The notes under the pieces were generated by a model that did no database searches, was not told where the DNA came from, and worked only from the letters and a program-made list of their open reading frames with translations. A DNA stretch of 64,000 nt from Chryseobacterium gleum (lineage in GTDB: Bacteria > Bacteroidota > Bacteroidia > Flavobacteriales > Flavobacteriaceae): positions 1 to 64,000 of the forward strand of contig CAMDGB010000003.1 of NCBI GenBank assembly GCA_945897915.1. Direction: 5' to 3'. This document shows positions 9,240 to 17,205 of this stretch, in pieces. Position 1 is the stretch's first letter. Each line of letters begins with the position of its first letter. The position numbers and the translations under genes were made by a program.

Positions 9240-9899
9240 TTATATATTTAAATATTTGTTTAAATAATCGGAGCGTTCTTTTAAATCGGCAAGATAAGCA
9301 TCTTCTTGGTGTTCAGATAAAATAGTATAATTATACCTACGAAATGTTTGTATGATTTCGTTAAAATTATTCTGCGAAATTTTTAATGTAATTTCGGTTT
9401 TAGTTTGCAAATTATTTGAAATAAAAACACCTAATATTTTAGCGCCGTTACTTTCTACAATTTGACAAATTTGGCTAAACGTAAAATCTGTGGTTTCTTT
9501 TTCAATAACAATAGTGCTTCCGTCTTCTTTAACAAAAGCGGTTTCATTAAAAAAATGAAGCACATCGTCAAGTTCATAAAAACCTAAATAATTATTTTTG
9601 TCATCTAGAACTGGTAAAAGATTGGTGTGATTTTTTGAAAATTCTTCTAAAACATCAAACCAATTCATATCGTTTCGAACAAAAAAACGAGTCAAATTAT
9701 ATTTATGATCATTTATGACATTTGCGCCTGAAAAAAGGTCTGTGTCTTCTTTTGAAATAGAACCTAAAAAGACTTCTTGGTCTAAAATTGGGAAATGAGT
9801 ATAATCTACATCCAAAAATAAATCTGAGGCATCAGAAACGGCATCACTAACTTGTAAAGCTTTATATTGTTTGTTTATAAAATCTGTAATTTTATTCAT
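9240..9899 (-). CDS. CBS-domain protein
   Basis: The start at 9899 (MNKITDFINKQYKALQVSDAV) gives 219 residues; the longer frame from 9974 adds 25 unconserved residues overlapping the divergent pdxJ leader. The N-terminal two thirds form a CBS-pair (DVDYTHFPILDQ, then NHTNLLPVLDDKNNYLGF), which typically binds adenosine nucleotides. The C-terminal part (from about residue 140) looks like an ACT-type alpha/beta fold. It is the first gene of the nadK-porG-uppS-bamA operon. Its function is not known; ligand sensing is inferred from the CBS pair. Confidence 0.85.
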   Translation of the reverse strand: MNKITDFINKQYKALQVSDAVSDASDLFLDVDYTHFPILDQEVFLGSISKEDTDLFSGANVINDHKYNLTRFFVRNDMNWFDVLEEFSKNHTNLLPVLDDKNNYLGFYELDDVLHFFNETAFVKEDGSTIVIEKETTDFTFSQICQIVESNGAKILGVFISNNLQTKTEITLKISQNNFNEIIQTFRRYNYTILSEHQEDAYLADLKERSDYLNKYLNI

Positions 9900-9987
9900 G
9901 TTTCTAATTTCAAAACTATTGCAAATTAAGTAAAAAATATAAATTAGTCTATTTTTGTTTGTAATTTTGTACAAATTAAATACAATT

Positions 9988-10701
9988 ATGACAAAGTTAT
10001 CGGTTAATATTAATAAAATTGCAACCTTAAGAAATGCACGAGGTGGTAATGTTCCTGATTTATTGCAAGTGGCAAAAGATATTCAAAAATTTGGCGCCCA
10101 TGGAATTACCATTCACCCACGTCCAGATGAAAGACACATTACTTATCAAGATGCACGAGATTTAAAAAATGTTGTGTACACAGAATATAATATAGAAGGG
10201 AATCCGCAACATAATTTTATTGATTTAGTTTTAGAATGCAAACCCGATCAGGTAACTTTAGTTCCGGATGCTATTGGGGCAATTACCTCAAATGCAGGTT
10301 GGGACACCATAAAACATAAGGATTATCTTACAGAAGTCATCCAAGAATTCCAACGCAATGGCATTAGAACATCTATATTTGTTGACGCCAATGAAAGTAT
10401 GGTTGAAGGTGCTAAAAAAACAGGTGCAGATAGAATTGAATTATATACAGAAAGTTTTGCTCATCAATATGGTTTACGAAATCATTCAGCAATTGAACCA
10501 TTTGTAAAAGCTGCCATCAGAGCAAATGAAATGGGTTTAGGAATTAATGCTGGACACGACTTAAGTTTAGATAATATTAAATTTTTCAAAGACAACATTC
10601 CAAATTTATTAGAAGTATCCATTGGTCATGCTCTGATTTCGGAATCTTTATATCTTGGTTTAGATAATGTAGTGAATATGTATTTGAATAAGTTGAAGTA
10701 A
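9988..10701 (+). CDS. pdxJ: Pyridoxine 5'-phosphate synthase PdxJ
   Basis: Condenses 3-amino-2-oxopropyl phosphate with deoxyxylulose 5-phosphate in the last ring-forming step of vitamin B6 synthesis. The start at 9988 (MTKLSVNINKIATLRNARG) is the conserved N-terminus; the frame from 9955 adds 11 residues. Family motifs: DLLQVAKDIQKFGAHGITIH with HPRPDERHI, TLVPD, and the C-terminal AGHDLSLDN and SIGHALI. 237 residues. Divergent from the CBS-nadK operon. Its co-substrate depends on DXP made by the dxs gene further along the window. Confidence 0.95.
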   Translation: MTKLSVNINKIATLRNARGGNVPDLLQVAKDIQKFGAHGITIHPRPDERHITYQDARDLKNVVYTEYNIEGNPQHNFIDLVLECKPDQVTLVPDAIGAITSNAGWDTIKHKDYLTEVIQEFQRNGIRTSIFVDANESMVEGAKKTGADRIELYTESFAHQYGLRNHSAIEPFVKAAIRANEMGLGINAGHDLSLDNIKFFKDNIPNLLEVSIGHALISESLYLGLDNVVNMYLNKLK

Positions 10702-10766
10702 AAAGTAAAAAGTAAAAAGTAAAAAGTGAAGAGAAACAAAGTAACAAAGTAACAAAGTAACAAAGT
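10697..10766 (+). repeat. Two short tandem repeat tracts (7-bp and 8-bp units)
   Basis: Four copies of AGTAAAA (10697-10724), starting within the pdxJ stop codon, are followed after a short link by four perfect copies of AACAAAGT (10735-10766). Just downstream the phrase ACTTTTAACCAAA occurs twice before the next gene. The region carries no gene and no clear promoter. Confidence 0.85.
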
Positions 10767-10852
10767 AAAATTGAGTTGTTATATATTCGCAATAATTCTC
10801 TAATTCCTATGCCTTTAAAACTTTTAACCAAATAAACTTTTAACCAAAAAAA

Positions 10853-11611
10853 ATGTTATACTCAAGAATAGAAGGTGAAGGAAAGCCATTTTTAATTATT
10901 CATGGATTTTTAGGAATGTCTGACAATTGGAAAACATTGGGCTTGCAATTTGCGCAACTTGGTTTTCAAATTCATTTGTTAGACATGCGAAATCATGGCA
11001 AAAGTTTTCATTCAGACGAGTTTAATTATGAAATCATGGTAAAAGATGTAAAATCGTATGTAGATTTTCATAATTTACAGGATATTACTTTGCTAGGGCA
11101 TTCAATGGGTGGAAAAATTGCTATGTTATTTGCAACAATCTTTCCAGAATTAGTTGAAAAATTAATAATTGCAGATATTGGTCCTAAATATTACGCGCCG
11201 CATCATCAAACTATTTTAGCAGCCTTAAACGCAGTTGACTTTTCTAAAAAACCCAGTAGGGCAGAAGTTGACGAAATTGTTTCAAAACATATTTCAGATT
11301 TTGGCACGAAACAATTCTTGTTAAAAAACGTATATTGGAAAACACCAGATCAATTAGATTTTCGATTTAATTTGCCTGTTTTTAATGAAAAAATTTCTGA
11401 AATTGGCATGGCACTTCCGTTTGAAAATAAGTTTAACAAGCCAGTACTTTTCCTTCGAGGAGGAAAATCGGATTATGTTTTAGATTCTGATTTTGAAACT
11501 ATTTTACATCATTTTCCTCTTGCAAAAATACACACAATTCCAAATGTAGGACATTGGTTACATGCAGAAAATCCCACTGCATTTTATTGTGAAGTTGAAA
11601 AATTTGTATAA
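10853..11611 (+). CDS. Alpha/beta-fold hydrolase (YbfF-like esterase)
   Basis: A cytoplasmic 252-residue alpha/beta hydrolase. The oxyanion-hole motif LIIHGFLG (residues 14-21), the nucleophile elbow LGHSMGGKI with Ser84, an acid candidate in GGKSDYV, and the catalytic His in NVGHWLHAENP are all in the expected order. The MRNHGKS motif after the second strand resembles YbfF-type acyl-CoA/ester hydrolases. No signal peptide. It stands alone between a repeat tract and the FadL-type porin, so context does not reveal its substrate. Confidence 0.88.
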   Translation: MLYSRIEGEGKPFLIIHGFLGMSDNWKTLGLQFAQLGFQIHLLDMRNHGKSFHSDEFNYEIMVKDVKSYVDFHNLQDITLLGHSMGGKIAMLFATIFPELVEKLIIADIGPKYYAPHHQTILAALNAVDFSKKPSRAEVDEIVSKHISDFGTKQFLLKNVYWKTPDQLDFRFNLPVFNEKISEIGMALPFENKFNKPVLFLRGGKSDYVLDSDFETILHHFPLAKIHTIPNVGHWLHAENPTAFYCEVEKFV

Positions 11612-11648
11612 CAAATAATATGTATGCATAATATTTTTATTAAATAAA

Positions 11649-11678
11649 TTGTCAATTTCATAAATAATGTTAATTTTG
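11649..11678 (+). promoter_or_regulatory. Bacteroidota-type promoter for the FadL-family gene
   Basis: TTG at 11649-11651, a 19-bp spacer, then TAATTTTG at 11671-11678, matching the TTG-N19-TAnnTTTG pattern. The start codon of the porin gene follows 38 bp later. Confidence 0.7.
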
Positions 11679-11716
11679 AATAAAATACATAAATTAATAC
11701 TAACTAAATTTTAATT

Positions 11717-13006
11717 ATGAGAAAATTATTTTCTTTATCATTACTAACCTTGGCAACTGCTTCTATGTTTGCAGGTGGGTATAGAGTTTCTATACAAGGT
11801 CAGAAACAATTGGCGATGGGACATACCGGAGTAGCAGTTGTTAATAGTGCAGAGGTGGCATTTTTTAACCCTGCAGGGATGTCTTTCTTAGACAAAAAAT
11901 TCAATTTATCAGTTGGAGGAAATGCTTTATTAGCAAAAACAAGATTTCAAAGTTCACAATTTAACCAAACCGCTGCTACAGACAATTTAGGAACACCATT
12001 CAGTTTGTATGCAACTTACAAAATTAATGACTGGGTTTCTGCAGGTTTAGCAGTGTACACACCATATGGCTCGTCTGTAGCTTGGGATCAAGACTGGGTA
12101 GGAGCACATTTGGTAAACAACATTGATTTAGCAGCCATTTTTATTCAACCAACTATTTCGTTTAGAGTAGGGGATATTTTTAGTATTGGTGGTGGACCAA
12201 TTTTCGTACAAGGAAGTGTAAAATTCAACAGAAATTTGTCACCTAATCCAGCATTTGCTAATACCAATGTTACATTAGACGCTACTGGAATTTCTGCAAC
12301 TGGATATAATGTAGGAATGATGTTCAAATTGTCTAAAAAAGTAACTTTGGGTATGGATTACCGTTCTGAAATTATTATGGAAGCTAGAGGTGGATCGGCA
12401 ACTTATGACAGAAAAGGAATTGCTTCTATTTCTCCATCAATATCTCCAAGTACTCTTGCATTTACTGACGGAACATTTGATGCTGATTTACCTTTGCCAG
12501 CTGAATTTACTACGGGTATTTCATATAAAGCTTCAGACAAATGGTTATTTGCTTTTGATTACAACTATACAAAATGGAGTGTTTATAAATCTTTAGATAT
12601 TAAAATATATAATCAAAATCCAACAATTGTTGAATCTAAGAATCTAAGAAACTATAAAGACGTAAGTGCTTATCGATTTGGAGCACAATATAAAGCAACT
12701 GACAAGATAACTGTTAGAGGTGGATATTATATTGATGAAAGTCCAGTTCAACAAGGATATTTTGCACCAGAAACACCCCGTAACGATTCTGTAGGATACA
12801 CAGGAGGTTTCACGTATCAAGTAAATAGTAAATTAGGTATTGACATGTCATTCTTATACTTACATTTTGATGAAGTAAATAATTCTTACGATTATTTTGA
12901 TGACCCTCTAACTGGTCCTTCAAATTCACCTCAATATTCTTCTTTCGGAGGTACTTATAAATCATCTGTATTTTCACCGGGTATTGGTATAACTTACGGT
13001 TTCTAA
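11717..13006 (+). CDS. FadL/OmpP1 family outer membrane transporter
   Basis: A 429-residue outer membrane protein with signal peptide (cleavage near MFAG-GYRVS). The start of the mature protein GGYRVSIQGQKQLAMGHTG and NSAEVAFFNPAGMSFL is the typical N-terminal hatch of FadL/TodX proteins, including the NPA motif. The rest shows long amphipathic strands, ending with GIGITYGF. Family members carry hydrophobic compounds such as long-chain fatty acids across the outer membrane. A Bacteroidota promoter lies upstream, and the gene is 19 bp from the following SGNH lipoprotein gene, suggesting a lipid uptake and hydrolysis pair. Confidence 0.93.
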   Translation: MRKLFSLSLLTLATASMFAGGYRVSIQGQKQLAMGHTGVAVVNSAEVAFFNPAGMSFLDKKFNLSVGGNALLAKTRFQSSQFNQTAATDNLGTPFSLYATYKINDWVSAGLAVYTPYGSSVAWDQDWVGAHLVNNIDLAAIFIQPTISFRVGDIFSIGGGPIFVQGSVKFNRNLSPNPAFANTNVTLDATGISATGYNVGMMFKLSKKVTLGMDYRSEIIMEARGGSATYDRKGIASISPSISPSTLAFTDGTFDADLPLPAEFTTGISYKASDKWLFAFDYNYTKWSVYKSLDIKIYNQNPTIVESKNLRNYKDVSAYRFGAQYKATDKITVRGGYYIDESPVQQGYFAPETPRNDSVGYTGGFTYQVNSKLGIDMSFLYLHFDEVNNSYDYFDDPLTGPSNSPQYSSFGGTYKSSVFSPGIGITYGF

Positions 13007-13025
13007 TTTAAAAAAATTATCAAAA

Positions 13026-14519
13026 ATGAAAAATAAATTTATACTAGTAGCAGCTTTAGCAATTGGATTTGCAGGTTGTGAACCAGAATTTGAAAATGAA
13101 GTAAATGCTGCTTATACCTCTGGTGAAGCAGATTTTACAAGATATTTAGCAGTTGGTAATTCACTTACTGCAGGTTACATGGACGGAACAGTTTGCAGAG
13201 TAGGACAATCCTATTCTTACCCAAATTTATTAGCACAACAATTCGCTTTAGTGGGTGGCGGTGCTTTTACGCAGCCTTCTTTTGCAGAAGATGTAAATAA
13301 TTTAGGTGGAATTTCAGGAGTTCCTGGTTTTGGTACAAGATTAGTTATTGATGCTTCTCAAGGGCGTCCAGAGCCAATTGCAGGAACATCAACAATTACA
13401 TTAACACCTCAAGCTCAAGCATATAATAATATGGGCGTACCAGGTGCAAAATCATTTCATTTAGGATTTGCTGGATATGGTGCTTTAAATCCATATTTTG
13501 CTAGACATGCCACTACACCAACTGCTACTATTTTGGGTGATGCCATGACAAAAAATCCAACGTTTTTTACCAACTGGATTGGTTCAAACGACGTATTAGC
13601 TTATGCTCTTTCAGGTGGTACACAAGCAGATGGCGTAACACCAGCAGCAGATCATAATGCTACTGGGAATTTAAATCCAGCTACTTATGGTTTTAATGAT
13701 ATTACAAATAGTACATATTTTAATGGTGTATATACAAATATTATTAATACGTTAACAGTAAACGGAGCAAAAGGGTTGGTATGTACCATTCCTAGTGTAA
13801 CTTCGATTCCTTATTTTACTACTGTTAAATGGAACCCTGTTCCTTTAGATTCTAATAAAGCCACTTCGTTAAATTCAGGTTTTGCTAATTATAACAGTGG
13901 TTTAGACTTAGCTTTTTCAAATGGTTTAATAACAAATGCAGAAAGATTAGCTAGAAAAATTATTTTTAGTGCAGGAAGCAATAATCCAGTAGTAATAGTA
14001 GATAATGATTTAACAAATTTATCAACCTTAGGAATGCCTTCTTACAGAATGACAACCGCAAATGATTTAATTGTTTTAACTGCTGGTTCATTTATTGGGA
14101 CAATTGTGAATAATAATATTAATTTAGTAAACGGCTTGAGTGTGCCTTTAGCAAACAAATATGTATTAACTGCCAACGAAAAATTAAAAGTTGCAAATGC
14201 TACTGCAGCTTACAACACTTCAATTGTAGCTATTGCAGCAACTAAAAATTTAGCTGTAGCGGATATGAATGCAATTATGAATAAATTAGTTGCTGGTTTA
14301 CAAGTTGAAGGAAATTCAATATACACTGCTAACTATTTTAGTGGTACTAGTACAGAAGGGCAAGTATTATTTTCTTTAGATGGTGTGCATCCAAACGCAC
14401 GTGGATATGCGGTAATTGCAAATGAAATTATAAAAGTAATCAACTCAAAATTCAAATCAAATTTACCATTACACAATCCTATTTATTTCCCAGGTATCAG
14501 TATTTTACCAACGAACTAA
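13026..14519 (+). CDS. SGNH/GDSL-type hydrolase lipoprotein
   Basis: A 497-residue protein with an N-terminal lipoprotein signal (Cys18 in GFAGCEPEF). Block I reads YLAVGNSLTAGYMDG, so the usual GDS(L) is GNSL, with Ser46 as nucleophile candidate. Block III is probably TNWIGSNDVLAYAL (the GxND motif), and block V DGVHPNARGYAVIA supplies the Asp/His pair. It is therefore likely an active esterase or lipase at the cell surface or periplasmic face. It follows the FadL-family gene by 19 bp and is closed by a terminator, so the two probably form an operon that acts on lipids or esters. The substrate is unknown. Confidence 0.88.
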   Translation: MKNKFILVAALAIGFAGCEPEFENEVNAAYTSGEADFTRYLAVGNSLTAGYMDGTVCRVGQSYSYPNLLAQQFALVGGGAFTQPSFAEDVNNLGGISGVPGFGTRLVIDASQGRPEPIAGTSTITLTPQAQAYNNMGVPGAKSFHLGFAGYGALNPYFARHATTPTATILGDAMTKNPTFFTNWIGSNDVLAYALSGGTQADGVTPAADHNATGNLNPATYGFNDITNSTYFNGVYTNIINTLTVNGAKGLVCTIPSVTSIPYFTTVKWNPVPLDSNKATSLNSGFANYNSGLDLAFSNGLITNAERLARKIIFSAGSNNPVVIVDNDLTNLSTLGMPSYRMTTANDLIVLTAGSFIGTIVNNNINLVNGLSVPLANKYVLTANEKLKVANATAAYNTSIVAIAATKNLAVADMNAIMNKLVAGLQVEGNSIYTANYFSGTSTEGQVLFSLDGVHPNARGYAVIANEIIKVINSKFKSNLPLHNPIYFPGISILPTN

Positions 14520-14540
14520 GCTAGTTTTTAAATAATTTCT

Positions 14541-14573
14541 AAATAGGCATCATTTTTGGTGCCTATTTTTTTA
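14541..14573 (+). terminator. Terminator of the FadL-SGNH operon
   Basis: The arms AAATAGGCA (14541-14549) and TGCCTATTT (14560-14568) with an approximately 10-base loop, followed by a T-run. Confidence 0.8.
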
Positions 14574-14617
14574 TAGTTACACCTTAAATGAAACATGTAT
14601 AAATCAATTGTATAAAA

Positions 14618-14962
14618 ATGAAAAATTATCTAATCAAATTACTTATTTCAACCCTATTAATTCTTATAATTTCGTATTTTCTAAAAATTGAAATCACCAA
14701 CTATACGGCAACAATATTTATGGCAGTTGCCTTATCGTTATTAAATACCTTTTTAAAACCAATATTAAAAATACTTGCTATTCCAGTAACAATTATGTCA
14801 TTGGGCTTGTTTCTATTGGTTATCAATGCCAGTATTGTAAAAATCGCCGATTATTTTATTGATGGCATTCAAATGACGTTTCTTCAAGCACTAGTTTTTA
14901 GTTTGCTACTTTCAGTAAGTCAATATATATTAAATAAAATTTTCACAGAAAAAAAGCAATAA
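14618..14962 (+). CDS. Small four-helix membrane protein of the phage-holin-like PF04020 family
   Basis: A 114-residue protein made of four hydrophobic segments (about residues 7-22, 30-48, 55-75 and 88-106), with the central sequence LNTFLKPILKILAIPVTIMS, which is typical of the YvlD/phage-holin 4-2 family. Despite the family name there is no phage context here. An inner-membrane location is clear; the function is unknown. It lies about 100 bp after a terminator and upstream of the tig promoter. Confidence 0.85.
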   Translation: MKNYLIKLLISTLLILIISYFLKIEITNYTATIFMAVALSLLNTFLKPILKILAIPVTIMSLGLFLLVINASIVKIADYFIDGIQMTFLQALVFSLLLSVSQYILNKIFTEKKQ

Positions 14963-14992
14963 TTTATTTGTAAAATTCTGTAAATTAAAAAC

Positions 14993-15023
14993 TTGTATGG
15001 GTTGCAAAAATTATATAATTTTG
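14993..15023 (+). promoter_or_regulatory. Promoter of tig-clpP-clpX
   Basis: TTG at 14993-14995, a 20-bp spacer, then TAATTTTG at 15016-15023 matches the Bacteroidota promoter pattern. The expected transcription start is around 15028-15031, about 27 bp before the tig start codon. The box is embedded in the inverted repeat listed next. Confidence 0.7.
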
Positions 15024-15032
15024 CAACCCATA
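14996..15032 (+). promoter_or_regulatory. Perfect 14-bp inverted repeat overlapping the tig promoter
   Basis: The arms TATGGGTTGCAAAA (14996-15009) and TTTTGCAACCCATA (15019-15032) are exact reverse complements separated by 9 bp. The right arm contains the 3' half of the TAATTTTG box and the predicted transcription start; the left arm fills the spacer. Such symmetry around a promoter is typical of an operator for a dimeric regulator. A hairpin in the RNA is less likely, as most of the repeat lies upstream of the predicted start. Confidence 0.6.
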
Positions 15033-15056
15033 TTTATACTTCAAAAAATCAATAAA

Positions 15057-16385
15057 ATGAATATTAGAAAAGAACACATTGACGCACTAAATGCCGTTGT
15101 AAAAATTACAATTGGGAAATATGAATATACTGAAAAAATTGAAAATTTTTTAGAACTAAAAAGAAAAACAGCTACTTTACCAGGTTTTAGAAAAGGTAAA
15201 ACACCAATGGATGTAGTAAGAAAACAGTTTGAAAAGCCAGCAATCATTGAAGAAGTTACTGCTTTGGTAAACAAAGGGTTAAAAGATTATATTGCTAAGG
15301 AAAAATTAGATTTGTTAGGTAACGCATTACCACGCACCATCGAAAACTTCGATTGGAATGCAGACGAATTGGTTTTTGAATACGAATTAGGAATAGCACC
15401 AGAATTCTCTGTAGATTTAGCAAGAGCTTCAGGCGTAACTAGATATAAAATTATTGCAGACGAAACGTTATTAAACGAGCAAGTTGAAAGAATTCAAAAG
15501 CAATACGGTAAAATTTTAACAGAAACGGAAGTTAAGAAAGATTTTGAAATAAACGGTACGTTCTCAAACGAAGAAAAAAATATCAGCAACCAAGCTTTAA
15601 TTGGTTTAGATGTTTTTGCAGATGCGAAAACAGGCAAACAATTTATTGGAAAAAAAGTTGGTGATGTAATCGTACTTAAAACCAAAGGATTGTTTAATGA
15701 CGACCACCAATTAATGGATTATTTGAAAGTAGCTCACGATGACGTTCACGGTTTAGATATAGAAGTGAATTTTACAATTGATGCCATTCAATCTATTGAA
15801 AAAGCGAAAATTAATGACGAATTATTTGCGAAATTATTTCCAAATGGTGAAGTAACAACTTTAGAGGGTTTAAAAGCTAAAATTAAAGAAGATGCGGAAC
15901 AACAATTCGTACAGCAAGCTGATCAACAGTTTTTAAATGATGTAACAGAAGCTTTATTGGAAACCACTCAATTTGATTTACCAGAGACTTTCTTAAAAAA
16001 ATGGATTCAAACTATTGGCGAAATACCTTTAACTCCTGAACAAGCAGAAGCGGAATTCGTAAAGTCAGAAAGAGGATTGCGTTACCAATTAATTGAATCT
16101 AAAATTTTTATTGATAACAATTTACAAGTAAGATTTGATGAATTAAAAGATTTTACTTCAGGATTAATCAGACAACAAATGGCACAATTTGGTCAAGCGA
16201 ATGCTACAGATGCAGAAGTAGACGGAATTGTTTCAAGAGTGATGTCGAATCAAGAAGAAATTAAACGTATATCAGACCAAGTTTTGAGTTTAAAAATGAT
16301 CGACTTGTACAAAACAAGTGTAAAGGCCATCGAAAAAGAAGTAAACCACCAAGATTTTGTTAAAGCCATGTATGGCGAAATGTAA
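15057..16385 (+). CDS. tig: Trigger factor
   Basis: Ribosome-bound folding chaperone. The start at 15057 (MNIRKEHIDALNAVVKI) is preferred; the frame from 14997 would begin inside the promoter palindrome. The ribosome-binding signature is visible in LPGFRKGKTPMDVVRKQF. The central region (about residues 150-235) corresponds to a PPIase-like domain that is weakly conserved in this phylum, and the C-terminal half is the helical chaperone cradle. 442 residues. Followed by clpP and clpX, the usual order tig-clpP-clpX linking folding and proteolysis. Confidence 0.95.
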   Translation: MNIRKEHIDALNAVVKITIGKYEYTEKIENFLELKRKTATLPGFRKGKTPMDVVRKQFEKPAIIEEVTALVNKGLKDYIAKEKLDLLGNALPRTIENFDWNADELVFEYELGIAPEFSVDLARASGVTRYKIIADETLLNEQVERIQKQYGKILTETEVKKDFEINGTFSNEEKNISNQALIGLDVFADAKTGKQFIGKKVGDVIVLKTKGLFNDDHQLMDYLKVAHDDVHGLDIEVNFTIDAIQSIEKAKINDELFAKLFPNGEVTTLEGLKAKIKEDAEQQFVQQADQQFLNDVTEALLETTQFDLPETFLKKWIQTIGEIPLTPEQAEAEFVKSERGLRYQLIESKIFIDNNLQVRFDELKDFTSGLIRQQMAQFGQANATDAEVDGIVSRVMSNQEEIKRISDQVLSLKMIDLYKTSVKAIEKEVNHQDFVKAMYGEM

Positions 16386-16409
16386 TATTCACAAAAATTA
16401 GTATATTTG

Positions 16410-16440
16410 AACGTCAAATCAATTTGGTTTGACGTTTTTA
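16410..16440 (+). terminator. Hairpin between tig and clpP (probable terminator or processing site)
   Basis: The arms AACGTCAAA (16410-16418) and TTTGACGTT (16428-16436) with a 9-base loop, then TTTTTATA. A TATATTTG box at 16402-16409 directly precedes it but no TTG stands at the right distance. It is best read as a weak terminator or attenuator that lets clpPX be expressed separately. Confidence 0.55.
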
Positions 16441-16475
16441 TATTTAAAATCATAACCTTTTAAATACAATTTAAA

Positions 16476-17132
16476 ATGAATTACGGAAAAGAATTTAAAA
16501 AATTTGCCACAAAAAAACACGGTGTAAATAGCTTGTATTATGATAAATTAGTAGGCAGTTTAACACCCTATATTATTGAAGAACGCCAATTAAACATCTC
16601 ACAATTAGACGTGTTTTCTCGTTTAATGATGGATAGAATTATCTTTATGGGTACTGGTGTTGACGATTATATGGCCAATATTATACAAGCACAATTGTTG
16701 TTTTTAGAAAGTGTAGATGCTTCTAAAGACATCCAAATTTATATCAATTCGCCAGGCGGAAGCGTGTATGCAGGTTTAGGTATTTATGATACCATGCAAT
16801 ACATTAAACCAGATGTAGCTACTATTTGTACAGGAATGGCAGCATCAATGGGTGCCGTTTTATTATGTGCAGGTGCAGAAGGAAAACGTTCGGCATTACC
16901 ACATTCACGTGTGATGATTCACCAACCTTCTGGAGGTGCTTCTGGTGTGGCTACCGATATGGAAATTAATTTAAGAGAAATGTTGAAATTGAAAGATGAA
17001 TTATATCAAATCATCTCATCACACTCAAAGCAGCCTATTGAAAAAGTATTTAAAGATAGCGAACGCGACTATTGGATGATTGCCGATGAAGCAAAAGAAT
17101 ACGGAATGATTGATGAAGTATTGAGAAGATAA
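16476..17132 (+). CDS. clpP: ATP-dependent Clp protease proteolytic subunit ClpP
   Basis: A 218-residue serine protease subunit forming the tetradecameric chamber with ClpX. The catalytic triad is visible: Ser124 in GMAASMGAVLL, His149 in VMIHQPSGG, and Asp198 in SERDYWM. The processing-type N-terminus and the IYINSPGGSVYAG motif match the family. The gene lies 90 bp after tig and 73 bp before clpX. Confidence 0.97.
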   Translation: MNYGKEFKKFATKKHGVNSLYYDKLVGSLTPYIIEERQLNISQLDVFSRLMMDRIIFMGTGVDDYMANIIQAQLLFLESVDASKDIQIYINSPGGSVYAGLGIYDTMQYIKPDVATICTGMAASMGAVLLCAGAEGKRSALPHSRVMIHQPSGGASGVATDMEINLREMLKLKDELYQIISSHSKQPIEKVFKDSERDYWMIADEAKEYGMIDEVLRR

Positions 17133-17150
17133 ATTTGAGTGATTAGTGAT

Positions 17151-17198
17151 TAGTAAAAAGTGATAAGCTATTTACTACTTACTAATTACTTTTTACTA
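17151..17198 (+). repeat. Inverted repeat between clpP and clpX built from AGTAAAAAGT-type sequence
   Basis: The arms TAGTAAAAAGT (17151-17161) and ACTTTTTACTA (17188-17198) flank 26 bp that hold further TTACTA/ACTTACTAA fragments; GTGATTA is also tandemly repeated just before it. It belongs to the same simple-repeat style seen at 10697-10766. The clpX start codon follows at 17206. Confidence 0.6.
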
Positions 17199-17205
17199 GT
17201 AAATA

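Noticed and set aside
14618-14962. Prophage remnant because of the phage-holin family name
   Set aside because: PF04020 proteins are common chromosomal membrane proteins; no other phage gene is nearby.
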